Shown: in pieces, positions 1-6,522 of the stretch
Numbering within the stretch: the first letter of the stretch is position 1
Layout of the letters: each line of letters starts with the position of its first letter
NCBI GenBank assembly: GCA_011048585.1
Contig: DSDS01000029.1
Coordinates: forward strand, 1-7,365
DNA from: Desulfurivibrio alkaliphilus
GTDB taxonomy: Bacteria; Desulfobacterota; Desulfobulbia; Desulfobulbales; Desulfurivibrionaceae
Direction of reading: 5' to 3'
Length of the DNA: 7,365 nucleotides
Position numbers and translations under genes: made by a program
Notes under the pieces: model-generated
Seen by the model: only the letters and a program-made list of their open reading frames with translations
Told to the model about the DNA's origin: nothing
Database searches by the model: none

Positions 1-2
1 CG

Positions 3-884
3 CCACCACCCCTCACCGTGCGTTTGCTGGTGGATGGCGAAGATGTCACTCCCCTCTCCATCCTGACCGATCAGATTATCAGCTATACCCCGGAAACCGA
101 TCTGGCCTACGGCCGCCACTCGATCTCCCTGGAGGCGATGGGGGCGGACGGCACCATCCTGCCGGTCAGGTCCTGGACCTTTGTCGTGCCCCAGTCGGAG
201 CATTTCGACCAGGCCGCAGCCAGCGCCAAGGTGGACGCCGAAGTCGGCCAGAAGCTGCTGTACAACTCGGGGGACCAGAGCTCTCACTGGACCACCCAGG
301 TCAACACCACCATCAACGGTGTCGTGGAATCGGGCGGGGTCAAAGCTTCCCTGGACGCGGGGATCTGGTACGTCGAGCAGCAGGGCCCCGACCCCCTTGA
401 CGACAACCTGAATCTGAACGACTACCTCTTGCAGCTGGAGTACAACCAGCAGCGTTTCGCCTTCGGGGATCTCCAGGTCAGCGGGACCGAACTCACCGGT
501 GAGTCCATCGCCCGCCGGGGCGGCCTGCTGACTCTGGATATCGCTGAAACCGAGGCCCAGGCCTTTATGCTGCGCAGCAACGCGGTCACCGGCTTTGACC
601 GGATGGTGGCGGTCGATGACGGTGATCAGCGCCTGCTGGGGGCCTCGCTGCAGAAGGATCTGCTGGGGGACAACCGAAGCATGCAAACCGCTGTAGTTAA
701 TTTCCTGCCACTATCCCAACTCATTGCAATAACCTCCTCTTTTTGTTATAAAAATCACTCCAGTTACCTCTTGGCACGCCTCCCAGACTCAAAGATTTTT
801 CAACGACACATAGTTCATGGGGTCAGGCCAAACGGCCATGGAGCCATAATGGCCGTTCCCCAGGATCTGGCTGTTACCAGGTAG
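3..884 (+). CDS. Surface-protein fragment with Ig-like domain, 5' end outside window, 3' end apparently lost
   Basis: The frame is open from base 3 with no stop upstream, so the true start lies outside the window; the GTG at 18 is an internal Val codon. The first roughly 60 residues (LLVDGEDVT, then ISYTPETDLAYGRHSISLEAMG, then RSWTFVV, here with short gaps) have the alternating strand pattern and closing W-x-F-x-V of bacterial Ig-like domains. The next roughly 160 residues are rich in short amphipathic strands with Gln, Asp and Gly turns, as in secreted or outer-membrane beta proteins; I cannot name the family. From about base 680 composition drops to AT-rich and the protein pattern stops, although the frame runs on to a TAG at 882-884. 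The last roughly 67 residues are therefore probably not native. It is likely a truncated gene or pseudogene. Whether a protein is made is unknown. Confidence 0.55.
   Translation, partial: PPPLTVRLLVDGEDVTPLSILTDQIISYTPETDLAYGRHSISLEAMGADGTILPVRSWTFVVPQSEHFDQAAASAKVDAEVGQKLLYNSGDQSSHWTTQVNTTINGVVESGGVKASLDAGIWYVEQQGPDPLDDNLNLNDYLLQLEYNQQRFAFGDLQVSGTELTGESIARRGGLLTLDIAETEAQAFMLRSNAVTGFDRMVAVDDGDQRLLGASLQKDLLGDNRSMQTAVVNFLPLSQLIAITSSFCYKNHSSYLLARLPDSKIFQRHIVHGVRPNGHGAIMAVPQDLAVTR
626..724 (-). pseudogene. Truncated ORF start with near-perfect Shine-Dalgarno site
   Basis: On the minus strand AGGAGG (733-738) lies 8 bases before an ATG at 724-722. The reading begins MSWDSGRKLTTAVCM and stops at 628-626 after 32 codons. 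The first 13 or so codons lie in AT-rich DNA; the rest is simply the antisense of the surface-protein gene, so the original reading frame was probably cut by the junction near 680. The start peptide does not match any transposase, recombinase, maturase or retron reverse transcriptase N-terminus I know. The quality of the ribosome-binding site, better than lepA's own, is the main reason to think it belonged to a real gene. Confidence 0.3.
818..862 (-). other. Bulged stem-loop, candidate structured leader RNA
   Basis: AACGGCCAT (831-839) pairs perfectly with ATGGCCGTT (849-857) around a 9-base loop. An outer stem of TGGGG (818-822) with CCCCA (858-862) extends it; the only unpaired bases between the two stems are 823-830, an 8-base one-sided bulge. 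There is no T tract on either side, so it is a poor intrinsic terminator. It lies about 95 bases upstream of the minus-strand ATG at 724, in the position of a 5' leader of that truncated ORF. The DNA pairing is seen directly; RNA function is inference. Confidence 0.4.
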
Positions 885-911
885 CACTGGGGGGATACAA
901 CCTGGTAGCAC
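876..911. repeat. Two-copy 12-bp direct repeat, 24-bp period
   Basis: ACCAGGTAGCAC (876-887) and ACCTGGTAGCAC (900-911) differ at one base and are separated by 12 bases. Only two copies are present. They sit beside the stem-loop at 818-862 and may be recombinase or transposase binding sites of the element remnant, or part of its structured RNA. The repeat is clear; its role is a guess. Confidence 0.4.
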
Positions 912-970
912 CCGCAATGATGCTGTTGCCAGCCCCTCCTAAGGTAAATGGCAGCGCCGGCAAAACCCGA

Positions 971-999
971 TTGTCGTTAATCAGTTTTTATGTTATCTA
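971..999 (+). promoter_or_regulatory. Weak candidate sigma70 promoter for lepA
   Basis: TTGTCG (971-976), 17 bases, then TATCTA (994-999) with a TG one base upstream (extended -10). The -10 matches consensus at only three positions. It is the best candidate in the AT-rich patch before the GC-rich 5' leader of lepA. The rest of the 885-1087 gap shows no gene. Confidence 0.22.
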
Positions 1000-1087
1000 T
1001 GCGGGATTTTACGGCCTCGTCCCGCCCTTCTCCCGACCGCGACCGCCCGGCGGCCCGCACCGGTTTTGACAAACTCTACGGATATCT

Positions 1088-2878
1088 ATGAAGAACATCA
1101 GAAATTTCAGTATCATCGCCCATATCGATCACGGCAAATCGACCCTGGCCGACCGTTTTATTCAGCATTGCGGGATGGTCACCGACCGCCAGTTCAAGGA
1201 CCAGTTGCTGGACAACATGGATATCGAGCGGGAGCGAGGGATCACCATCAAGAGCCAGGCGATCTGCCTGCCTTATAAGGCCGCCGACGGCCGCGAATAT
1301 ATCCTTAATTTGGTTGATACCCCGGGGCACGTCGATTTCAGCTACGAGGTCTCCCGGGCTTTGGCCGCCTGCGAAGGCGCCCTGTTGCTGGTGGACGCCG
1401 CCCAGGGGATGGAGGCCCAGACCCTGGCCAACCTCTACCTGGCCATGGAGAACGACCTGGAGATCATCCCGGTGATCAACAAGATCGACCTGCCCGCCGC
1501 CGACCCGGAGGCGGTGACCGCCCAGATCGTCGATGACCTGGGGCTTGACGAGGAGCGGATCTGCCGTTGTTCGGCCAAAACCGGCCAAGGGGTGGATTCG
1601 GTGCTGGAGGCGGTGGTCAAGTTTCTCCCGCCCCCCAAGGGCGATCAGAAAAAACCGCTCCAGGCCCTGATCTTTGATGCCCAATACAACTCCTTCCGGG
1701 GGACCATCATCTCCTGCCGGATTGTCGAAGGCCGGATCAAGGCCGGGGACATGATCACCTTTATGTCCAACGGCATCAGCTACAAGGTTGAGGAGGTGGG
1801 CCACTTCCACCTCAAGCGGGAGTCCTGCCGGGAACTGGGTGCCGGTGAAGTGGGCTACATCATGGCCGGGATCAAGAGCATCAGCGACGCCCGGGCCGGG
1901 GACACCATCACCCTGAAGGAAAACCCCTGTACTTCGGCCCTGCCCGGTTTCCAGCCGGCCAAGCAGGTGGTCTTCTCCTCGATCTACCCGGTCTCCACCG
2001 ACGAATACGAGGATCTGGCCACCGCCATCGACAAGCTGACCTTAAACGACGCCGCCCTGACCTACCAGAAGGATTCCTCCTCGGCCCTGGGTTTCGGCTT
2101 CCGTTGCGGCTTTCTGGGCCTGCTCCATCTCGAGGTGGTCCAGGAGCGGCTGGAACGGGAGTTTGACCTTTCGCTGATCCTCACCGTGCCTTCGGTCAAC
2201 TACCATGTCTATCTCCAGGACGGCAGCATGGTCGAGGTGGACAACCCGGCCTATTACCCCGACCCCGGCCATATCGAGCGGGTGGAGGAACCCTATATCA
2301 AGGCCACCATCCTGATTCCCGAGCGCTACATGGGGGTGGTGATGAACCTCTGCATGGAGCGCCGCGGGGTCAACAGCCATCACCACTACCCGATGCCGGG
2401 CCGGATCGAGTTCTCCTGCGAGCTGCCCCTGAGCGAGGTGATCTACGATTTCTACGACAAGCTCAAATCCCTGACCCAGGGCTATGGCTCCTTTGATTAC
2501 GAACTGCTGGATTATCGCCCCGGCGACCTGGTCAAGCTCGACCTGCTGGTCAATGGCGAGAAGGTGGACGCTCTAGCCCAGCTGGTCCACCGGGCCAACG
2601 CCCGGGCGCGGGGGCTTTCCGCCTGCGAAAAGCTGAAGGAGGAGATCCCCCGCCATATGTTCAAGATCGCCATCCAGGCGGCCATCGGCGGCAATGTCGT
2701 GGCCCGCACCAACGTTTCGGCCATGCGCAAGGATGTACTGGCCAAATGTTACGGCGGCGACATCACCCGCAAGCGCAAGCTGCTGGAAAAACAGAAGGCC
2801 GGCAAGAAGCGGATGAAGACAGTGGGCAACGTCGAGATCCCCCAGAGCGCCTTCCTGGCGGTACTGAAGTCGGATTAG
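1088..2878 (+). CDS. lepA: Elongation factor 4 (ribosomal back-translocase GTPase LepA)
   Basis: 596 residues, close to the 599 of E. coli LepA, and colinear along its whole length. LepA/EF4 is a translational GTPase related to EF-G that binds the ribosome and affects initiation and elongation, especially under ionic stress. The GTPase motifs are complete: AHIDHGKST at 11-19 (P-loop), RGITIK at 50-55, DTPGH at 77-81, NKID at 131-134 and SAKTG at 162-166. The family blocks SSSALGFGFRCGFLGLLH and, near the C-terminus, VLAKCYGGDITRKRKLL mark EF4 rather than EF-G or TypA. The ATG at 1088 gives the standard MKNIRNFSIIAHID start. Its ribosome-binding site is weak (CGGA, a few bases before ATG). The usual partner lepB is not next to it; upstream is a broken gene and downstream a convergent operon, so lepA is probably transcribed alone. 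Confidence 0.98.
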   Translation: MKNIRNFSIIAHIDHGKSTLADRFIQHCGMVTDRQFKDQLLDNMDIERERGITIKSQAICLPYKAADGREYILNLVDTPGHVDFSYEVSRALAACEGALLLVDAAQGMEAQTLANLYLAMENDLEIIPVINKIDLPAADPEAVTAQIVDDLGLDEERICRCSAKTGQGVDSVLEAVVKFLPPPKGDQKKPLQALIFDAQYNSFRGTIISCRIVEGRIKAGDMITFMSNGISYKVEEVGHFHLKRESCRELGAGEVGYIMAGIKSISDARAGDTITLKENPCTSALPGFQPAKQVVFSSIYPVSTDEYEDLATAIDKLTLNDAALTYQKDSSSALGFGFRCGFLGLLHLEVVQERLEREFDLSLILTVPSVNYHVYLQDGSMVEVDNPAYYPDPGHIERVEEPYIKATILIPERYMGVVMNLCMERRGVNSHHHYPMPGRIEFSCELPLSEVIYDFYDKLKSLTQGYGSFDYELLDYRPGDLVKLDLLVNGEKVDALAQLVHRANARARGLSACEKLKEEIPRHMFKIAIQAAIGGNVVARTNVSAMRKDVLAKCYGGDITRKRKLLEKQKAGKKRMKTVGNVEIPQSAFLAVLKSD

Positions 2879-2890
2879 GCGGCCGGTCGG

Positions 2891-3907
2891 TTAATCGGTG
2901 GCAACGAAACCAAGCAGAACTTCGCGCAATTGCCCCCCAAGCAGGGCGACTGCCGCCTCCACGGCCCGCCGCCGGGCCGACTCCCGGTCCCGGGCCGATT
3001 CCTTGATGGCCCAGCGCTCGGTGCCCCGCACCGTACCCGCCGGATCATAGAGGGTCAGCGCCAGGGTGCCGCGCTGCCAGTACCAGCCATCCTGACGGCC
3101 AAGGTCATCGAGCCGCAACTCGACGTGGAGGGGAAAAGCGTCGGCCCCGGGAGAGGCGGTAAAGCCCGCCGCGGCAACCCCGCCGGCCAGGGCGGCATTA
3201 AGGGTGGCCGCCTCAACCCCCAGGGCGACGGGCTTAACCCTGAACCGCCCCGACAGCTCTTCCAAGTCGGCAACCAAACGGGCCAATTGCCAGCGGGGCT
3301 CCACCCCCAAACCGCTGGCTTCCACCACCTGCAAAGCCCGTTGCAAGCCCGCCCTTTCCACCTGACTCTCCACGGCTCGTCCGGCGGCGACGATCCGCCG
3401 CAACAGATCCCCCTCGCTCCGAGCCCGCTCAATCTGCAGGGCCGTAACCTCATCCAGGCGACCGATCTCGGCCCGCAATCCCGCCGCTGCCGGAGTACGA
3501 GCCAGAACCGCCAAAGCATGCCGCTCCCCGCTCAGGGGATCACGCCACACCTCGGCAATCCGCACCCCGCGCACCACCTGCTCGGTATGGGTTACCAGGC
3601 TACGGCTTACCTCCAGCTCCCACCGGTCGGCCGCATCGACCAGACCCTCCCCCCCCAGGTAGCGCTGCTCGTCGCTGCGCTGCTCCCGGACAGTTACCTC
3701 AAAGACCTTGGCCAGGTCGGCCCGGGCCCGATCCTGGGCGGCGGCCAGGTCGGCGGCCCGGCCCCTACCCACCAGGTAGCCTTGATCGGGATAGCGTTCA
3801 CTGACCCCGTCCACCCAGTCGGGCTGGGTCCGCAACTCCCGGGTGGCACAACCGCCCCCCGCCAGGGCCAAAACCATTACCAGCAACAGCAGCTTTTTTT
3901 GCGTCAT
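2891..3907 (-). CDS. LPP20-family lipoprotein, long form with extra C-terminal domain
   Basis: 338 residues from an ATG at 3907-3905 preceded by AGGGG; a GTG start at 3964 would add 19 residues lying inside the upstream gene and is less likely. Residues 1-20 are a lipoprotein signal (Lys pair, Leu/Val-rich core, GGGC, Cys20; Gly at -3 is unusual, Ala at +2 suits the outer membrane). The LPP20-like domain spans about 27-140: PDWV at 29-32, DRARADLAKVF at 59-69 and EVWRDPLSGERHALAVLA at 119-136. A helical stretch (145-220) follows, then a beta-rich domain (222-300) with HVELRLDDLG and WYWQRGTLALTLYDP. Function is unknown; LPP20 relatives include surface lipoproteins and flagellum-associated FlgP. 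It is last in a four-gene lipoprotein operon, one base after the preceding stop. Its N-terminal half resembles the first gene of the operon. Confidence 0.8.
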   Translation of the reverse strand: MTQKKLLLLVMVLALAGGGCATRELRTQPDWVDGVSERYPDQGYLVGRGRAADLAAAQDRARADLAKVFEVTVREQRSDEQRYLGGEGLVDAADRWELEVSRSLVTHTEQVVRGVRIAEVWRDPLSGERHALAVLARTPAAAGLRAEIGRLDEVTALQIERARSEGDLLRRIVAAGRAVESQVERAGLQRALQVVEASGLGVEPRWQLARLVADLEELSGRFRVKPVALGVEAATLNAALAGGVAAAGFTASPGADAFPLHVELRLDDLGRQDGWYWQRGTLALTLYDPAGTVRGTERWAIKESARDRESARRRAVEAAVALLGGQLREVLLGFVATD

Positions 3908-3908
3908 C

Positions 3909-5237
3909 TCATCCCCTCTCCACGGCCCACGGCCCGATCCAGTGATCCTGGATATAGACAACACCTTCCGGTTGCACCTCGACCCCCTGATATACCCTGC
4001 TCATCAGCACTCTACCCCCGGACCCCAGCCACTCCACCCTGATCTCGTAACGGCCCGGGGGCAGATACAAACGGGCAAAATGGAGCCGGGCCGGCAGGGT
4101 GACCCAGGAACGGGTATCGGCCCGTTCGCTGGCAACAGCGGCGATATTGGCCATTATCCCCAGCAACTGGTCGTTTTTCTCCACCTCCCTGATGGCACTG
4201 CCTTTTACCACCAACCGGGCCAGGGCCCGGCCGGTGATGCCGGGCATGGCCGCTTCCAGGGCCCGGCGGGCCAGATTGTCAAGATCCTCGCCCAGGACCG
4301 CCATCACCTCCTCATCGTTGGCGACGACCCGGATCTCGACTTCGGGAGCGGCCCGGCGGGGGGGATAAAATGGGGTGGCCACCCGGTACCAGCGGGCATT
4401 GCTCCCCGCCAGAACATTAATTGACTGCTCCTGCCGGACCGGCGCCAGCCCGGTACCCAGAATCACCGTCACCTCTCCCCGACCCTGCCGGGTGCGATCA
4501 TCCGGCAAAGATTCAACTCCAAACAGATCACGATAGCGCCTGACCTCATCGTCCAGGCCCTGCCGCCGGGCCAGGCGCAGCAGGTCCAGTTGCAGCGACC
4601 GGGGAATGGCGGCGACGCCGCCGGTGGAGTGGTAGGCGGCAAAGGCCTTGCGGTAGGCGATCAGGGCGTCACTCCGCTCCCCGGTCTGCTCGAAGACCAG
4701 GCCGGAGAGATAACGCATGATCCCTTCCGCACCAAGCTTGCGCTCCTGCTCGGAAAGTTGCCCCAGGGCAAGATCCGCCTGCAGGATCTCCACTCGCGCG
4801 GCGACATAATCGGCCAAGGCCAGGTAGTTGAGGGTTTTGTAAAGATGGAGCAGTATCCGCTCGTAGGGATCACCGATGTAACTACGCTTGGCGTCGTTCA
4901 CCGACAGGGCCGCCGTCTGTTCGCTGATACTGATTACGACAAGCCGGTCGATCAGCTCCTTGGCCTCTTCCAGAACCTGGTTGCTGGCGGCGAAATCTCC
5001 CGCCAGCCGCAGGAGCATCCCCTTGTTCAGCAGGTAAAGTACCCGGTCCTCCCGCCCGCCGGCCCTCTTTTCCAGAATTTGCAGGGCCTGCTCGGGCTCT
5101 CCCGCCACCAGACGCTCCTGCAGGGAACGCGACGTCTCGGTGTAGGTAGCGCAGCCGGCAGTGATCCCGCCGCCAGCCAGCACCAACAGCAGAGAAAGGA
5201 GAGACGGCCAGCCAATCGCGAGCCGTTTGAAAATCAT
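3909..5237 (-). CDS. COG3014-type TPR lipoprotein
   Basis: 442 residues. The N-terminus is a lipoprotein signal with Cys29 in TAGC (Thr at -3 is non-canonical; Ala at +2). Residues about 40-240 are helical repeats of tetratricopeptide type, including YLLNKGMLLRLAGDF (68-82), the family-typical GDPYERILLHLYKTLNYLAL (122-141) and GERSDALIAYRKAFAAYH (186-203). Residues 255-440 are beta-rich (EVTVILGTGLAPV; WVTLPARLHFARLYLPPGRY; VVYIQDHW), a likely second globular domain. The architecture matches the uncharacterised COG3014 family, often found beside LpoB-like and LPP20-like genes. TPRs suggest a scaffold for periplasmic partners, plausibly its operon neighbours. It starts 11 bases after the LpoB stop with only a weak GGGG ribosome site, so translation may be coupled. 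No enzyme motif is seen. Confidence 0.8.
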   Translation of the reverse strand: MIFKRLAIGWPSLLSLLLVLAGGGITAGCATYTETSRSLQERLVAGEPEQALQILEKRAGGREDRVLYLLNKGMLLRLAGDFAASNQVLEEAKELIDRLVVISISEQTAALSVNDAKRSYIGDPYERILLHLYKTLNYLALADYVAARVEILQADLALGQLSEQERKLGAEGIMRYLSGLVFEQTGERSDALIAYRKAFAAYHSTGGVAAIPRSLQLDLLRLARRQGLDDEVRRYRDLFGVESLPDDRTRQGRGEVTVILGTGLAPVRQEQSINVLAGSNARWYRVATPFYPPRRAAPEVEIRVVANDEEVMAVLGEDLDNLARRALEAAMPGITGRALARLVVKGSAIREVEKNDQLLGIMANIAAVASERADTRSWVTLPARLHFARLYLPPGRYEIRVEWLGSGGRVLMSRVYQGVEVQPEGVVYIQDHWIGPWAVERG

Positions 5238-5248
5238 GGTACCCCGGA

Positions 5249-5851
5249 TCAGGAGCGCACGCCCGGGCGAGTGACAAATTTCTTGATCTTCTTCTGGCCG
5301 ATCCAGACGATCCGATTATCCGCCAGACTGATCAGGGTAAGATCAACCTGATAGTAACGCACCTGCTGCCGCCCCTCGACATCGATGATGGTATTGATCG
5401 TCCCCTGAAGCATATAGTCGGCCCCCAACTCCCGGCCCATGGCCTTGCGGGTATCCTCCCGGGCATGGAGGTCCTGGTCCCGGCGCTCTTCCCGAATCTC
5501 ATCCCGCTCATCCCGGGAAGCGACAAAATCCACCCGCCCGGAATTGATCAAGGCCCGTTGAATATCGGCGACAAAGGTGCGCATATTGATATGCTCATGG
5601 CTGAGATTGCGAATCTCGCCCACGATCACCGCCGGTTGACCGCCCTGGGTTCTGATATGCTGCCCCAGCCAGGGTTGTGCCAGGAGATCCTGCACCATCT
5701 CTTCGGAAACCAGCCGCGAATCGGTATCGTTCCAGTTGCCGCTAAGATCCCGCACCTGATCGGGCTCAATCCTTTCAACTTTGGTGGAGCAGGCGGCGAT
5801 CAGTAGTACAGCCAGCAGCAAGCCGGTGTGGTAAAATATGGTCCTTATCAT
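5249..5851 (-). CDS. lpoB: LpoB-like penicillin-binding-protein activator lipoprotein
   Basis: 200 residues with lipoprotein signal and Cys21 in IAAC (Ser at +2, outer-membrane type). The LpoB fold region is recognisable: DLSGNWNDTDSRLVSEEM (35-52), VIVGEIRNLSHEHINMRTF (76-94), IQRALINSGRVDFV (97-110), GADYMLQGTI (143-152) and YYQVDLTLISLADNRIVWIG (166-185). E. coli LpoB reaches from the outer membrane through peptidoglycan to activate the synthase PBP1B. This one lacks a long Pro-rich linker: only about 15 residues separate Cys21 from the fold, so reach to an inner-membrane PBP is uncertain. Charged residues 112-140 (many Arg, Glu, Asp) form an insertion that may be a helix. AAGGAG (5859-5864) precedes the ATG, which overlaps the stop of the upstream gene as ATGA. 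The family is confident; the partner is inferred. Confidence 0.85.
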   Translation of the reverse strand: MIRTIFYHTGLLLAVLLIAACSTKVERIEPDQVRDLSGNWNDTDSRLVSEEMVQDLLAQPWLGQHIRTQGGQPAVIVGEIRNLSHEHINMRTFVADIQRALINSGRVDFVASRDERDEIREERRDQDLHAREDTRKAMGRELGADYMLQGTINTIIDVEGRQQVRYYQVDLTLISLADNRIVWIGQKKIKKFVTRPGVRS

Positions 5852-6423
5852 TTCAAATCTCCTTCCACCATGCGATCAAAGATATTATCGGCGTGGCGAC
5901 CGACGTGAATTTTCAACCCTTCGTCCATCTCCTGAACCATGGCCACGGTGGACTTGACCTGCTGCATATCCAACTCGGCCAAGGCATAAACGGCATCGGT
6001 GCGCCGATCCCGCCACCGCCCGATAATCCGGGCCCCTCTCAAGTTGACGCGGGTGACGTTTTCAATCTGGCGCGATAAAGCCTGCTCACTGGTACCGCCG
6101 CCACCGGCCACCAGATACTCCCGGGAGACGATCTGCAGATAGGAGGAGAGAATCCGGGCCAGCTCGGCCCGGGCGCGATCATCGGCAACCGAAGTCTGCA
6201 GCGACAGATCACCCACGGCCGGGGCCGACCCCACGCCGTGGAACAGCCGCCCGTCGCGGTCACTAAGGGCCTGGGAGCCCCGGTTAACCCAGTCGGGAGC
6301 CCCCTTGATCCGCAGGTCGCTCTTTACCACGGTCCGGCTGGCGCAGCCGGTCAGCAACGAGGCCGCCATCAGCAAACCCAGGGCCCAACAAACAGAACGA
6401 CAACAGCGCGCAAACAGGCTCAT
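5848..6423 (-). CDS. LPP20-family lipoprotein, short form
   Basis: 191 residues from ATG 6423-6421, chosen because GGAGG (6429-6433) lies 5 bases upstream and because a signal peptide starts exactly there: LLMAASLLTGC with Cys27 and Ala at +2. The longer TTG start at 6492 has no ribosome site, and its TTG is part of a TTGACA box. The mature protein carries the LPP20 pattern: GAPDWVNRGS (41-50), LFHGVGSAP (60-68), DRARAELARIL (82-92) and RWRDRRTDAVYALAELDM (136-153), plus a helical tail. Function is unknown. It is first in the operon and overlaps LpoB by 4 bp, so the two are probably made in fixed ratio. It shares DRARA-acidic-LA and the WRD...AL-AxL block with the last gene, pointing to an old duplication. 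Confidence 0.8.
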   Translation of the reverse strand: MSLFARCCRSVCWALGLLMAASLLTGCASRTVVKSDLRIKGAPDWVNRGSQALSDRDGRLFHGVGSAPAVGDLSLQTSVADDRARAELARILSSYLQIVSREYLVAGGGGTSEQALSRQIENVTRVNLRGARIIGRWRDRRTDAVYALAELDMQQVKSTVAMVQEMDEGLKIHVGRHADNIFDRMVEGDLK

Positions 6424-6428
6424 AATAA

Positions 6429-6433
6429 CCTCC
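6429..6433 (-). promoter_or_regulatory. Ribosome-binding site fixing the start of the short LPP20 lipoprotein
   Basis: GGAGG on the minus strand, 5 bases before ATG 6423-6421. It decides against the upstream TTG at 6492, which has no such site. Confidence 0.7.
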
Positions 6434-6463
6434 AACTGGTTATGAGAGGAGCATCCCCCTACG

Positions 6464-6492
6464 ATCTTCCCCATTGCCCGGGCGGTTGTCAA
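6464..6492 (-). promoter_or_regulatory. Candidate sigma70 promoter of the lipoprotein operon
   Basis: A perfect TTGACA (6492-6487), 17 bases, then GAAGAT (6469-6464), which matches TATAAT at three positions. It lies in the 99-bp gap between the zinc-ribbon gene and the first lipoprotein gene, giving a leader of about 35 bases. The -35 and spacing are good and the -10 is weak, so expression may need an activator or be modest. Confidence 0.42.
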
Positions 6493-6522
6493 GCGGGAAT
6501 CCGGCCGCAGCCCGCACTCAAC

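Larger units (their letters stand above)
684..960. other. AT-rich, probably foreign segment between the broken gene and lepA
   Basis: Counting by hand, 691-790 is 43% GC whereas 201-300 in the preceding gene is 65% GC. No intact gene lies here. The segment holds a strong minus-strand ribosome-binding site with ATG, a bulged stem-loop (818-862) and a two-copy direct repeat (876-911). I see no terminal inverted repeat pair or target duplication, so it cannot be called a complete insertion sequence. The simplest reading is the 5' end and leader of an element oriented leftward, joined to the remains of the surface-protein gene near 680. The right boundary with native lepA upstream DNA is not visible and is placed near 960 only by the end of the odd features. 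Confidence 0.4.

Noticed and set aside
876..911. Possible CRISPR array
   Set aside because: Only two 12-base copies with a 12-base gap, too short and too few, and no cas gene nearby.
684..960. Group II intron, IS110 with bridge RNA, or retron
   Set aside because: The minus strand has no GUGYG intron start or domain V, no N-terminal D-x-S/K catalytic motif of an IS110 recombinase, and no reverse-transcriptase sequence. The element class cannot be named from this fragment.
1066..1071. Perfect TTGACA just before lepA
   Set aside because: It sits only 16 bases before the ATG, so its -10 would fall inside the coding sequence and no -10-like hexamer is at the right distance.
1076..1810. Long open frame antisense to lepA (244 codons)
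   Set aside because: It lies wholly within the well-conserved lepA coding region on the opposite strand and reads like a reversed translation (His/Asp/Gly-rich, no motif). GC-rich genes often leave such open antisense frames.
2930..4042. 370-codon plus-strand frame opposite the lipoprotein genes
   Set aside because: The product is Pro/Gln/Gly-rich with no domain, while the minus strand gives clear lipoprotein signals, family motifs and tight operon spacing.
6424..6492. Longer TTG start for the short LPP20 lipoprotein
   Set aside because: It lacks a ribosome site, puts 23 polar residues before the signal peptide and overlaps the TTGACA promoter box.
6493..6515. GCGGG/CCCGC hairpin after the zinc-ribbon gene as an intrinsic terminator
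   Set aside because: Five-bp stem, 13-base loop and only two T residues after it on the minus strand; too weak to call.
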